Below are positions 21,649 to 32,850 of a stretch of DNA of 64,000 nucleotides, piece after piece. The stretch is from Lentinus brumalis (lineage: Eukaryota; Basidiomycota; Agaricomycetes; Polyporales; Polyporaceae). The notes below the pieces were generated by a model, which had not been told where the DNA came from, searched no databases, and saw only the letters and a list, made by a program, of their open reading frames with translations. The DNA lies in assembly GCA_001792895.1 (NCBI GenBank), contig MARA01000070.1, forward strand, positions 38,501 through 102,500, given 5' to 3'. The position numbers and the translations under genes are program-made. Position 1 is the first letter of the stretch, and every line of letters starts with the position of its first letter.

Positions 21649-24600
21649 TTAGACGTCCGAAGAGGCCTCCCGGAGCACGGCACTGTCCGATGCTGCAGTA
21701 GCCGGTTCCCCCAACCTTGCCACCTGGGGCTGATATCCCATCATGTTCTTCGACCTCCGCTGACCCTCACGGTGTCCGGCGCATGCCCAAGTCGTACCTC
21801 GACGTCTCCCCTTCTCCACAAGATGTTTGATATCTTGCAATGCCTTGCTCACATCCCCACCCCCATTCCTGTCGGCCATATGCTCAATATCCAGATCTGA
21901 TTTCCGAGTGGCAGCTGCTCTTCAATTATGTCAGCAAACTCTTGCAGCTCTTGAGCCCAGTGTGCAAGACATTCGATTTTCCTCTTAAGCTGAACATAGT
22001 TGATGTGAGTGGTGGTAGGACGAGGAGAAGGCTCGGATGGTCCGGACACCAAAGGTAAGCATTACTCACCTCTTCCTCCTCATCTTTGCTGTCGTCTGGG
22101 GTGTAAACATTTGGAGAGGATGAGCAGTCGTTCCGGTCATGCACAACAGATCGGCGTGCCGGTGGTGCCCATGGCCGCTTCTTGCTCAGAAGACCACCTT
22201 TGAGAGCCTCCCATCCCGCACGATAGGTCTTTAGCTGTCCACAATCACCCAGCTAAACGTGATCATCACCTTCTGTGATCGAGCCGTCGTCCGCATCCAG
22301 GAATGGTCGTGGCGGGGTGGTGTCTTCAACTGCCTTGAGGGCCGGATGACAGTAGAGCGGGACAGTGTGGCGGCAGTAGATGTCACGCCAGAACTTGATG
22401 TCCAGCTCGCGAACCGCCTGAACGAGGTGCTTGCACAGGTGGTGCGGATTGTACTTCTGGGCGCCGCAATTACATGTCCACTGAGAGATGTTTGTCATGT
22501 ACTGTCGTCCGCTGAGCTTAGCCTGCTGGAGCTTCTTTCATGCGCGATTGAAGTATTTCTGGTGCGACTGCACTGCATTGGATTGACTCCACTGTCTGCT
22601 CTGCCAAAGCCGTGTCTTGTTCTGGGAAAAGCGGGTGCTGACAAAAGTGTTTAGTAAATATAGTGAGGATCTGTTTGCGGTGAGCAGCGGGGCAGAAGTC
22701 ATATTCCGGACCTGCAGAGCGCTTCTCGCCCTCTTCGAACATCCAGTCGGCACCATCCTCAGCGTCAGCTGCATCCTTCTGGAACTCCTTCTTGATCTGC
22801 TCGCGTATGTCCTCGTTGATGAGAGCGTCCAAGTCATTGTCATCTCCAGGTGTATTTGGTACAGTCTTGGGTTGGGGATGGAGTGGGATGAATTCACCAT
22901 TGAAGGAAAGTCGAATGGTCGGAATGGCAGTAGTGACTGGTACAATAGTGGGGGCGGACTACCGTGGGTACAGGGCCAGACTTGTGATGTAGGGAGGTTT
23001 ATGAAAGCAAATCTGAGCTGCTCACCAGATTGTCCCGCTGCTGCACTGGCACAAAGTTGTCTATCCACGAGAACTCAGCATGCGCTTCAGTGACATTGTA
23101 GAAGGCAGGGGTGCAGCAAAGAATTCAGAGGCATGTCTTGATAGCTCGCAAGCAATGCCAATAACATAGCTGGTGTTTTGCATTGGGATAGGATGCATGG
23201 CAAGCGTTGATCTCCGACCAGTCTTTGTCAGTGAGCGTAAAGTGCACCTAAAGGTTCCACCTGTCCCAGATCGCCCCAAGGAAGTGAGTAATAAAATGTT
23301 CCTTCCCTCCCTTCTCCCCGTCATTGGAACGGAGAAGTAAATATCCAAGTGGGATGCCTGAGCCATATACCTTGCCTAGAAGAGCATAAAGCTCGAATCG
23401 CGAGCCGTTTGTGTTCCTTGAGCTCCCAGCTGTAGTGAGCTTCGAGTGCATACTTAATCATTAAGGCAGGGGAAATATACAGGCAGAGTCCAGCGCAACC
23501 TCATGGATGCGGCCACTCCACTCGCATAGAATATTCGGCAGTGCAAATCTGAGTGCAGTGTAGCCTTCTATCACAGGGAGCTCTATAGGTTCAACTGTAT
23601 AGTACCCTGCGTCCGGGGCACCGTCCTTCACTTCATCCAAGAGCATGCGAGCAGACTTGAGCTCGTCATCGTCATGCTTCCAGCGGAGCTGATCTTGCTG
23701 TGCCCACTTGGCATACACGGACTTGCGGCCGAATTGAGGCTTCGGATGCTGCTTGAGAATTTCAGTCCAAAGCTGAGACAGTTGTCGTCATGAGTTCATG
23801 ACCAAAAATGTGAGTCAAACTCGAAAGTGCGCACCTGATTGACTGTCATATTAGGATTGTCCCCAATTAGCTCAATGACGTCCCCAGGAAGGTTAATTGG
23901 GCAGTAGTAGACGTGAGCCAGGTGGTGCGAGAGCTTAACAGTTGCGACATCAGACATCTCTGAGATGGTAATGGCTAGCCAGCTGTGGCAGTCAAAAGTC
24001 TCCATACAGTCCTTGTTCCCAGTGCTTGGACTTGTCAGCGACTTTCTCAGCCACTTTCTGATGCTTCTCGTACTGCGCGCAGTGGTACTTGAAGGTGACT
24101 TTTCCAGAGGTATGCTGCTCCAAGACACTCGCATACTTGCTGTGATATCTATAACATAATTGCCACAATTTGCGTGAGCAGAACTCTACCACTCAGTCGA
24201 ACGGTGACGGACGCACATGAAGAGGTACTGTAATTTGTCCGAGATGCAAGCTGCAAGCTCATTCGCACGGTCTTTAGCTTCTCCGCAGATCTCCGTGATA
24301 GAAATGTGTGCTTCGAGGTCGAAGACACGCTCCTGATTGGAAAGAAATTGGAGGAATGAAGTGACCGTAAGGGCTTCTGGAAGTACGTCCCACGGTACGC
24401 GTCCAGTCTTCCACACAGTCCCATCCCCTTCGTGCGCCATCCTCGCGCCCTTATTCTCCTTATCCACCTGACTATCTTTCTTCTTCTCAGCCCTCCAGTT
24501 CTTCTTCCGTGCAGCGCAGTCCTCACATGTCTTCCTCCGGACTTTGTGAGCACCTTCACCCTTGACCTTCAGAGGAAAGCTTGACAGCGGGAGCATTTGG

Positions 24601-24662
24601 CAGCATCCCCCTCGGTGATCAGTCGTAACAATGGTGAGGACACATACAGACAGGCAAGACAA
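21649..24662 (-). pseudogene. MULE (Mutator-like) transposase with SWIM zinc finger, internally deleted
   Basis: Minus-strand exons in order: KTCEDCAARKKNW (~24540); DLEAHISITEICGEAKDRAN (~24330); a capture region with TFDCHSWLAITISE and KLSHHLAHVYYCPI (~24010-23880); WAQQDQLRWKHDDDELKSAR (~23700); EVALDSA (first catalytic Asp, ~23490); ELYALLGKVYGSGIPLGYLL (~23395); then, in a shifted frame, DKDWSEINACH and the LCYWH box (~23230-23150); DFCPAAHRKQILTIFTKHFC (~22700); and the SWIM finger CNCGAQKYNPHHLCKHLV (~22470). The C-terminal exon ends at 21649. Between ~22590 and 22550 the family's stretch expected to hold the catalytic Glu is missing, and an in-frame TGA follows QKYFNRA. Several introns and frame breaks. 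Inactive. Confidence 0.75.
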
Positions 24663-25513
24663 TAAGCATTAAAGGAGGGAATGATCAACAAGGACCGGAG
24701 GTGTATATACAGACAAGAAAGGGGAAAATTGCAGATAGAGAACATATTGGGGCAATCAGGGAGATGCAAGAAGAATGATACGGTACAAGTTCAGACTAAG
24801 AGCCTGAACAGTGCTGGTAAAGTTTCTCTTCTTAGCTCCAATGGGATAGGTAGATGCACTATAGTACAGCATGGTGATCTCACTGAATTCCAAATTGTGC
24901 TGAAGACGCTCAAGCCAGGTGACCTTGTCGTGCTTGGAGACCTCCTTGATGCCTTGAGCAGCAAACAGATGACAAGCATCCCAGATGGCAACTGAATGAA
25001 GTCAAATGAACATTGCATACTATCCTCGTTGGATCCCCAGGCAGTCTTGTCACACATGTCCAAAAGCAATTGGGATAGGTGAGAGTCGCTGCTGCCCGAC
25101 TAGGATTTCTCCTAGTCTCCTTCTTGCAGGGTCTTTCTATGGAAGTACTGCCAAGGTTGCTGCTTTTCAGACTCCTAGTGGCCCTCAGCAGGCAATTTGC
25201 TACTCAGTTGGAGCTGTTTTTACATGCAGCATCTACCAACCAACCTTGTTTGCTAGAGGGGATCGCGAGATCAAGCAAATTTTCTTAGGCCTGCTGTGGG
25301 GTGAGAATGAACGGGTGTTGGGGCTGCTTGGTTATGTCTTTGACTGCAGTTCACTCAGAATCAACACCTTTGGGGTGACCGCTGGCAATGGCAACAGAAT
25401 CCAAGGACTCTCAATTCATACATACTTGTTGGGAAGTAGGCCATTCCTGGCAGGGACGATCGATGAGGAATTGGGTGTCTTTGTATGTTATGGGGAATCT
25501 CTGTACTCAATTA
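24663..25513. other. No supported gene
   Basis: AT-rich stretch upstream of the MULE gene. A plus-strand open frame at 25006-25539 runs over the R1-B boundary and has no coding character. Confidence 0.4.
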
Positions 25514-25720
25514 TAGATGATATGTTAGTTACAACCTAGCATGCAACTTTCTCTGCTGTTCATGAATAGTGTAAGTATCACAGTGTATAATCATTATAAC
25601 ACCTGCATAGAGACACAGGTATTATAGGAGCCCTGGTATAAGAATTCACTGGTAGAGGGCAATTGGTGCCAATGATCCATATCTGTATGCCATAAACACA
25701 TAAACAAACATCAATTGACA
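25514..25720. repeat. R1-B, left part
   Basis: Matches 16119-16325 of R1-A with a few substitutions, then stops at the insertion of the 25721-31412 element. The last 7 bases, ATTGACA (25714-25720), are duplicated at 31413-31419. Confidence 0.9.
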
Positions 25721-25741
25721 CAAGGGGTATCAAAGAATTCT
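25721..25741 (+). repeat. Left TIR of the 5.7-kb element
   Basis: It starts CAAGGGGTAT and continues CAAAGAATTCT; its inverted partner is 31392-31412 (two mismatches at positions 11-12). Confidence 0.85.
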
Positions 25742-25800
25742 AGCGCCGACACAGAGCCCGTGGGGGTGGGGTGGGTGGTCGCCCGACGGAGAGTGAAGTT

Positions 25801-25880
25801 CGAAAAAAGTCCGCCTGCCACAGAAAAAAGTCCGCCTGCCCCAGAAAAAAGTCTGCCTGCCACAGAAAAAAGTCCGACCC
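25801..25880 (+). repeat. Subterminal ~21-bp tandem repeats (x4)
   Basis: Four successive units of AGAAAAAAGTCCGCCTGCC(A/C)C, the last one diverging, lie 80-160 bp inside the left TIR. Subterminal repeats are often transposase-binding sites; that role is inference. Confidence 0.8.
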
Positions 25881-26098
25881 CCCAATTCGGGCAGGTCAGC
25901 CGGCGCTTACACGGGTCGCTCAGCCACCGACGCGTTCAGACGCATCTTAACACATCCTATCTCATTGTTCTCTGCCCAAACCACCCTCGGCTATGTCGTC
26001 GCTGCCATACATAGCAACTCTCATCATGTATTGTAACTCCGCATTACTCTGCTTAGGCTTCCAGCCGCTCCGTGTTTGTTTTCCCAACCACACCACCA

Positions 26099-29000
26099 TG
26101 TCGCGACCTCAGCCTCCTCGCAGCGCCGAAACCCTCCGCATTCAAGAGGAGTATTACCGCAGCGGTCAGACTTGTGTCATGGTTATGGATAGGCTTACTC
26201 CCGAAGGTGAGCCTGCTGGCAACAACGAATACACATTCCCTAGGAACAGTCAAGACTTTCCGGACTACCACAATCCATACAACGACTTCTACTCGAATTC
26301 TGGCTCTTCCCCACATAGCCCGCTTTCTGATGCCGACAACGACGAGTTACTGGAGCCGCAAAATCGACAGGGTGCTCCTTCTTCCCCTTCCGACCACGAT
26401 GCCCGGAGTTTGAGTCCACGGGCCATTCCTAACCACTTCAACACCATTTACTTCAACTATGCTGATCCTACTATGTCCGAGGATGAGCAAGGGGTTACTT
26501 CATCGGACAACTCGATTACCCAGACCGTCACATCCATCTCCATGCCTGCACAAGATCCTGGAGGCTCAGCAGCCGACACGGATCCTTCTCAGAGCCAGCC
26601 TATGTCAAACGTCAATGCTGAGCAAGCCGACCTCAATCCTCAAGAAGACGAAGTACCTTCCGAGCGTAGTGAGCTCGATCCCAACGGCATATACATGCAG
26701 AGACACAGAGTGAAGGGCAAGTACGTCAGGGTTCGCCTCAAGGAATGTCCTCTCTGCCGGACGGTGGTGGGACTTGGAGACAGCAAGTCGCTACACACCT
26801 TCGAGAAGCATCACATGTCAGTCAAGTGTAAGGAGCAGGCGCACGCTCAGCATCTTAGCGGAGGGGTCCAGCAGCGGCTTGACACCATGTTCCACCGCTC
26901 TACTCAGTCGCAACCTCAAGGCGGGTTTCAGGTGGCACGGGAGCCCCAACTGCACGCTCGACCTTCTGAAATCGCTTCAGTCCCTTTGGTCACTACTGCC
27001 GCAATACTGCCAGCCCCTGCAGCAAACACGTTGGAGGGCACAGGTACTATGTCAGGAAGTGGAGCTGGACCTTCCAGGATAGCCAAGGAAGTTGAGAGCG
27101 AAGTCCAACGGCTGTATGTTGATGCTGGACTATGCCCCGGCGTGGTACTGGACTTTCCCAGTCCCGTTCTCACCCACTACCCCCTCCATCTGCATAACTT
27201 CATTGAACTTGGCTTCTCACCGCAGTACTGGACTCAAAACTGCGAACACCTCATCGTCCAGAGTGCACATTGTCATCGGGTCCCGCGTTCAAATGGTCAC
27301 CCATGCTCTGAATGTGCTAGCCTGAACACAAGCACTGCGATTCAGAAGCTATGACAACACGCGACTGACCTACTTCCCCAACCCTCAACTGGAAGTACAT
27401 GAATTACAACCAGCTCTGAGAGGCTATGGATCGTAAGAACGATGAGAAGAATGCTCTGAAGCTCAAGGTATGTGGCGGAGTCCGAGCCTTTGCTAACAAT
27501 CTGCTGGTGTCAATCCATGTGCTAAACTGAACCCAGGTTCTGACGGATGCCCGGAAGTACAACACAGTTACAGCGCATCTTACCGGCCACGAACACTTCA
27601 TGAATGCAATCATCGATAGTGACTATGAGAGCATTGGCCGGCTCGTCAACATAGCTATTTGCAACAACAAGAGCATCCAGGACATTGTCCGTCGGCTCGA
27701 GCTTGCAATCGCTGGCAAGTACCAGGTCCAAAGCTACGAGGTAAGCCAGTGCTCTCGCTCTCGATGCTTAGTGCTGACATTTGAGCTATCCAGGAAAAGC
27801 ACTATGAGTTGCAGCAGCTGGTGCTCTCTCTCGTAGGACCAAGGCTTGCATATATGCTGGCAAAAGCGCTGAATGCCCTGTCTATTTCAACAACGCACAA
27901 ACATTCACATACCCCTATTATCCGCCCCTGTATTGTGTTCCCCACTGTCACCGAGATATTGGACAACATCCTGTCCCTGCATAACTCTGGGGCCTTCAAG
28001 ACTGGACGAGGCTCTTCAGTAGTGGTTCGTCGCCGTGGATGGAGGTTCCTGGCAGACGAGATGGCCCTCGAAGAGTGTCCTCGCTATGACAGCTCACGAG
28101 ATGCAACACTCGGAATGGCCCGGGAGGATGCTGAGTCATGCGATCTTGCCAAGGTCACGCTCGAGACACTGCATGCAGCAGCAGATGCCCTTGACGAAGG
28201 GAGCCTGACACTCGCCAAAGAGGCGACCATGATGGCAATCACTGGGTATGACAAGGAGTATTATGTCGCTTTCCCAGTTCTCATCTCTGGAATGAAGAAG
28301 ACGGAGGACGAGGCTGGGCAGGCACATTGGATTGCAGCGGGCATCGAGGCATGGACGACATCACCCTGTGGTGGAAGCTCTCTATGGACCGCTCTGGACG
28401 GTAGCCTCTGATGGAGATGCTACCCGACGGCGCGCACTGCACCGTCTCCTCACAAGCCACACCCTCGATAAGAAGCATGCCCTCTATCCGCTTCTTTCAG
28501 GACTTCGCGGGCTTAACCTCGGGTGCGACAGCGAGGCGCGTACCCTCTCCATTGATTATAAACATAAGTTCAAAAGTACGTCCGAGTCTATATGCCGTGC
28601 AATCACCGTCTTCCCTGTCGCGGCCCACTAACAACATTTCAATAGACTTTGCCAGTCTTCTGCGTCTTCCCCCAGGCTTGATGGTTCTCGGACATCATGT
28701 CCACCATGTCCAGTTGCGCGTGCTCCTCCGAGACAAGTTGGGTTATGATACGCCAGCATTAACCCACCTCTTCGACAACAAGGATCATCAGAACGTCCCC
28801 AATGCTGTGTCCCTAGTCATGGCTGTACGCCGCCTCGTAGATCTTCCAGAATTACTTGGGGACATCGAATACCAGAATACCATGGCATTGTGCTTCTTGG
28901 TCGCTTCATTGGGTTCCTAGTCGAACCATTCATGTCCCCTGGAATGTCTCTCTCAGACCAGCTCACATCACTGTCTGCCGCCAACCATTTCCTCTATATC

Positions 29001-31216
29001 CTCTATGCCTGCAATCGGACGTCTTTCTGCCCAGGCCAATGGTTCTATGACGTCGGCTCATTGATCAAGAACATCTTCTTCACCGCTGGGCGGCACAAGG
29101 TGACAGACGGTGTCCCTGAGAAATACTACATTCTGCAGGATGGGACGGACAGGCTCAAAGGGAACTTCGGGATCTACCGCGACATGGACAGTTCGCATAA
29201 TGTGGACATCCTCCAGCTCTCTCACCGGGCCGGTTCAGCTGCCGAAGTCGCACAGATCTATGCCCACCATCCCGAGTGGGACCGCGGACACAAGTGGCTC
29301 CGATTGCAGGGAGCGGATGGTGTCGATCATACCAATCCCGCTTCCTGGAAGGGCGATGTCTCAGTCCATAATGTATCCCTCCTCACCTGTTGGAAGAGCG
29401 GCTGGCAGAAGGTGAAGCGTTTCTGCACTTCGCTCAATGCATCCATCAAGGATCTCGACTCCATCACAGACCTGGATCTCCTCCGCCCGAGCGGTGTGTT
29501 TGTCGGTCTTAATGATGACTATGACTACACCGGTGGAGCACCGGCAGAGACACCTGGGCCCTCGGCAGACACCATTAGTACTGACTCTGCTTTTTGACAT
29601 CACTGTGAGGACCTCAACGACTTGGAGGGTGTGGAGCTGGAGGACATTCTTCCTGAGCAAGGCAACGAGGACCTGCATGTGGTCCGCCAAACCAACCGGT
29701 ACTGGCTCAAGATTGGAGATTCAAATGTCCACAAGGCCTCAGCGGTACGCTGGTTCCTTGGCAGGAAGAAGGACAGTCGTAAGTCCACAGATCGAACGTC
29801 ATGGGTAGCAGGCATGCTCAAGGTCTGAACATCCTCCCGGGAACCTTCGGCTCCAAAGCTCGACGACGACTCAGTTATTGGCAACACATTCCTACTTGGT
29901 GAGTATGTTGCAAGCTTCCTGCATGTTGACAACACTGTTGCCCTTGCAGTAGTCCGAGTCACAGAGATACTCAACTCTGTGCATGCCTCTGTCGCTGCCA
30001 TTGGTCTCGACACCCTTCGCACTGCCGACATAACTCTGCGCAGGCAGGTGCTCACCTTGAAGCAATTGCCAGACAAGGCTTCATGGGAGTGGGTGGGTGA
30101 ATACGAGTCATTTCACGCGACTGATCACGCAGCGGGGTCAAAGAAGTCCAGTATCATTGAATTCCCCGCTTGTCTTACCAAGCCGGTGAGAGTCAAGCTA
30201 ACACGCCACCTCGAGGGATCCACTCAAACCTTCCACAAGTCCTTCAATGCATCTGTTCTAGATGCATTGAGCGATATTCTCTGGGACCAGGTAAAAGGTC
30301 TAGTGAGCCAGATTCCCGCCAAGATCAAGACGGCCACTTTCCCTATGCGTATTGAATGAAGTGGTACGTCCCGGGACATCTGACTCCTCCGGAGTCTATT
30401 CATTCATGCTAATATTGTCCTTCAATGCCAGGAGACCTCATGTTCACGAGTCCCGCTGGCACAGCAGTTATGGAAAATGCTCCCAAGGCTGGGAACACAA
30501 AGTGCCGAGTCTGCCAAGAGGAGGTGGCAATCCCCAAGCTTCGCGACCATGCCGCTCACCACATCCTCGCTCGTCGCTTGAGTGTCTTTGATGTCTTCAA
30601 GAATGCTATCCCTGTATGTATTTCGCAGCATTTGTCAATTATTGAAGTTATGTGCTAACTGTCCGTGACTCAGGTGGGCTCTCATCCATGCGGCTTCTGC
30701 GGGCGAAGTGGAACTTGCTCGATCAGCCTTGTCAAGAAGAACAAGGTTTACTGTCCTGTCTCCGACTGCCCATGCTACTACCAATTCAGTATCAAGGCTG
30801 CCGAGAAGTCAACTGACTCCAGATGCAGCACAAACCGCCCGATTGTCTGTGTCATCTGTCGGAACACATCAAAAGCTATGGCGCATCAAGCACAGCATGA
30901 CAACTCGCATGTTTATTGGTCGTACAACATGGCAAACCACTTGAAGCTGCGGCATCCAGATGCTATCATTGACGACGACTTCATGGCCACATATGAAGTA
31001 TCGATGAACGAACGGATTCGATTGAAGGTCGAGAAGGGAAAGGTGCCAAAGACAGGCAAGGGAAGCAAGGGTCCGAAGAACACCGGGAAGGGTGTGGGTA
31101 CTGCTGCCGCTGATGCCACACTGAAGTCAAGTGTTCAGAGGAAATGGAAGGCAACGGACAACTCGAAGAGCATGAGAGGCAGTAGTAACATGAGCAAGAA
31201 ACATCGTGCAACGTAG
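26099..31216 (+). CDS. Large protein of an unnamed basidiomycete family (DGDATRR motif, C-terminal Cys-rich fingers); putative transposase
   Basis: The start is ATG 26099 in a CACCACCATG context. A disordered acidic N-terminus leads to a Cys/His region (KECPLCRTVVGLG...KHHMSVKC, ~26740-26830) and an FSPQYW...CSECASL block (~27210-27330). Further exons: ~27536-27740 (LTGHEHFMNAIIDSDYESIG), 27793-28364, 28365-28575 with VASDGDATRRRALHRLL, 28645-28915 (LFDNKDHQNVPNAVSL), 28916-29597 (SLSDQLTSLSAANHFLYIL, DGTDRLKGNFGIYRDMD, SWKGDVSVHNVSLLTCWKSG), 29610-30350, and 30430-31216 with CRVCQEE, PCGFCGRSG, CPVSDCPCYYQF, CVICRN and SYNMANHLKLRHPD. I know this chain as a multicopy hypothetical family of Agaricomycetes, but no function. 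Frame breaks near 28340 and 28900 suggest decay or assembly indels. Its position inside TIRs argues for a transposase role, which is inference. Confidence 0.75.
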
Positions 31217-31391
31217 CTTGTCTCAGGATTTCCGTGCAATGTACAACTATGGCTGAAAATTACTATATATGGGTGGGTGGGGTGGGTAGTTTCTGTCCTG
31301 ACCGACGCTGTTGAAAAAAAATCTGGGGGGGTAGGGGGTCCGAGGCCGACTTTGGGCTGCATCCGAAGTTTTGTTGCTTTGTATCGCGAAA

Positions 31392-31412
31392 AGAATTCTT
31401 CAATACCCCTTG
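31392..31412 (-). repeat. Right TIR of the 5.7-kb element
   Basis: The reverse complement begins CAAGGGGTAT, continuing TGAAGAATTCT; it matches 25721-25741. Confidence 0.85.
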
Positions 31413-31765
31413 ATTGACATGGCTGCAAACACAGCCCATGTTGTAGAGCTCCTCTGTAGCTTTCAAATGGTATAACATTCGTCCGGATTGGATAAGTATT
31501 GAGAGAGATGTGATACAAACAGTTCTTATTGGTGCCATCCATTGGTACTTACATCCAGAAGACATAGATGCAATCCATCCCATTAACATATACTTATCTT
31601 TATATAAACAACCTCAATTACTCAGAGGACGGATAGAGTCCCTGCTTACAACATTTGCACATCACTTATAAAGCTTACTTGGCATAGAACTGCGTTAATA
31701 GGGCACTCTATTGCAGTTTGAATGGATTGTAATTGGAATGATGCCAAGCCTTGCTTACAAATTAT

Positions 31766-31907
31766 GATGCCAAGCCCATGCTTACAAATCACTGGCGGCA
31801 AAAACATGGCGGAAAAGTGTCGTCGTACGTCATAATAACAATCACGACGACACTTTTCCGCCATGTTTTTGCCGCCCGTGATTTGTAAGCATGGGCATGG
31901 CATCATC
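31766..31907. repeat. Foldback inside R1-B
   Basis: Same ~60-bp inverted arms as in R1-A. Here the inner ends AAGTGTCGTCGT and ACGACGACACTT pair perfectly, so R1-A lost three bases from one arm. Confidence 0.85.
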
Positions 31908-32330
31908 TGGTATTAATGAGTGCAATCCATCCTATTCCCGGCACTTGATCAGGATAACAAAGTCTCTATTGTGTGCTACAATACCTACAGACTGAGTTAT
32001 AGGTCTCCCTATCAACATTTATTATCAGTCTTTCAATCTATTGGCCAAACAAAGTCAACAGGGCGCGGTTTCGAGCTCAGCGCGTTCCGGCGCTTAATTG
32101 CCCGATTGGGACGGACAATCTGAAACTGTAAGCTGTTAGGATTGTTTTGGCAATGGCTCTACAAACTGATAAGTAACTTCAATATGGGGACTTCTAACAG
32201 AGGCTCTAGTTTGTTTATCACAAATAACATGCATCAGTATCATCAGTAGGGGTTAATAACTGGATGGATTGCATTCAGTAGTTTTGGATGACACCGGCAA
32301 TCAGGCAAGCTGTGGGCTTTGTTCTCAATA

Positions 32331-32850
32331 GAGTAAGTCGGTGTTATGAGGGCAACTATGATGGGTAACAAAGTGGATAACAAAGTGATATAAGGCGGAC
32401 TATGGCAGATAATAATGCAGCAGGTAAGTGGACGTTATGTGAGCAACTATGACAGATACTAGAGCGATACAAGAAGAACTATAGCAGATAATACTGCAGC
32501 AGGTAAGTGGGCATCATGAGGGCAACTATGAGGGATAACAAAGCGGATAACAAAGCAATACAAGAAGGACTATGGCAGATAATAATGCGGTGGGTCAGTG
32601 GGCATAATAAGGGCAACTATGAGGGATAACAAAGCAGATAGCAAAGCGATACAAGAAGGACTATGGCAGATCATAATGCGGTGGGTAAGCGAGTGTTTTG
32701 ACCCCAACTGTGCCAGATACTAGAGCAATATAAGGAGGACTATGGCAGATAATAATGCAGTGGGTCAGTGGGTGTTATGAGGGCAACTGTGACAGATACT
32801 AGAGTGGTACAAGGAAACTATAGCAGATAACAATGCTGTGGGTGATCATT
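32331..32850. repeat. Minisatellite in R1-B
   Basis: The same ~75-80-bp unit as at 17231-17665, about one copy longer. Confidence 0.8.

Larger units (their letters stand above)
25721..31412 (+). mobile_element. Candidate new TIR DNA transposon carrying a DGD/zinc-finger protein
   Basis: 5,692 bp inserted in R1-B. The left end CAAGGGGTATCAAAGAATTCT and the right end (reverse complement) CAAGGGGTATTGAAGAATTCT agree at 19 of 21 bases. A perfect 7-bp duplication ATTGACA flanks it (25714-25720 and 31413-31419). R1-A, which lacks the insertion, shows the empty site CAATTGACATGG, so the borders are exact. It holds one large plus-strand, multi-exon gene (26099-31216) and short subterminal tandem repeats. 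TIR sequence and 7-bp TSD do not match a superfamily I know well; hAT and P (8 bp), MULE (~9) and CACTA (2-3) do not fit, while Dada (6-7) fits only in TSD length. Confidence 0.85.

Noticed and set aside
25006..25539. 177-codon plus-strand frame
   Set aside because: It crosses the start of R1-B, so it joins unrelated sequence; no motifs.
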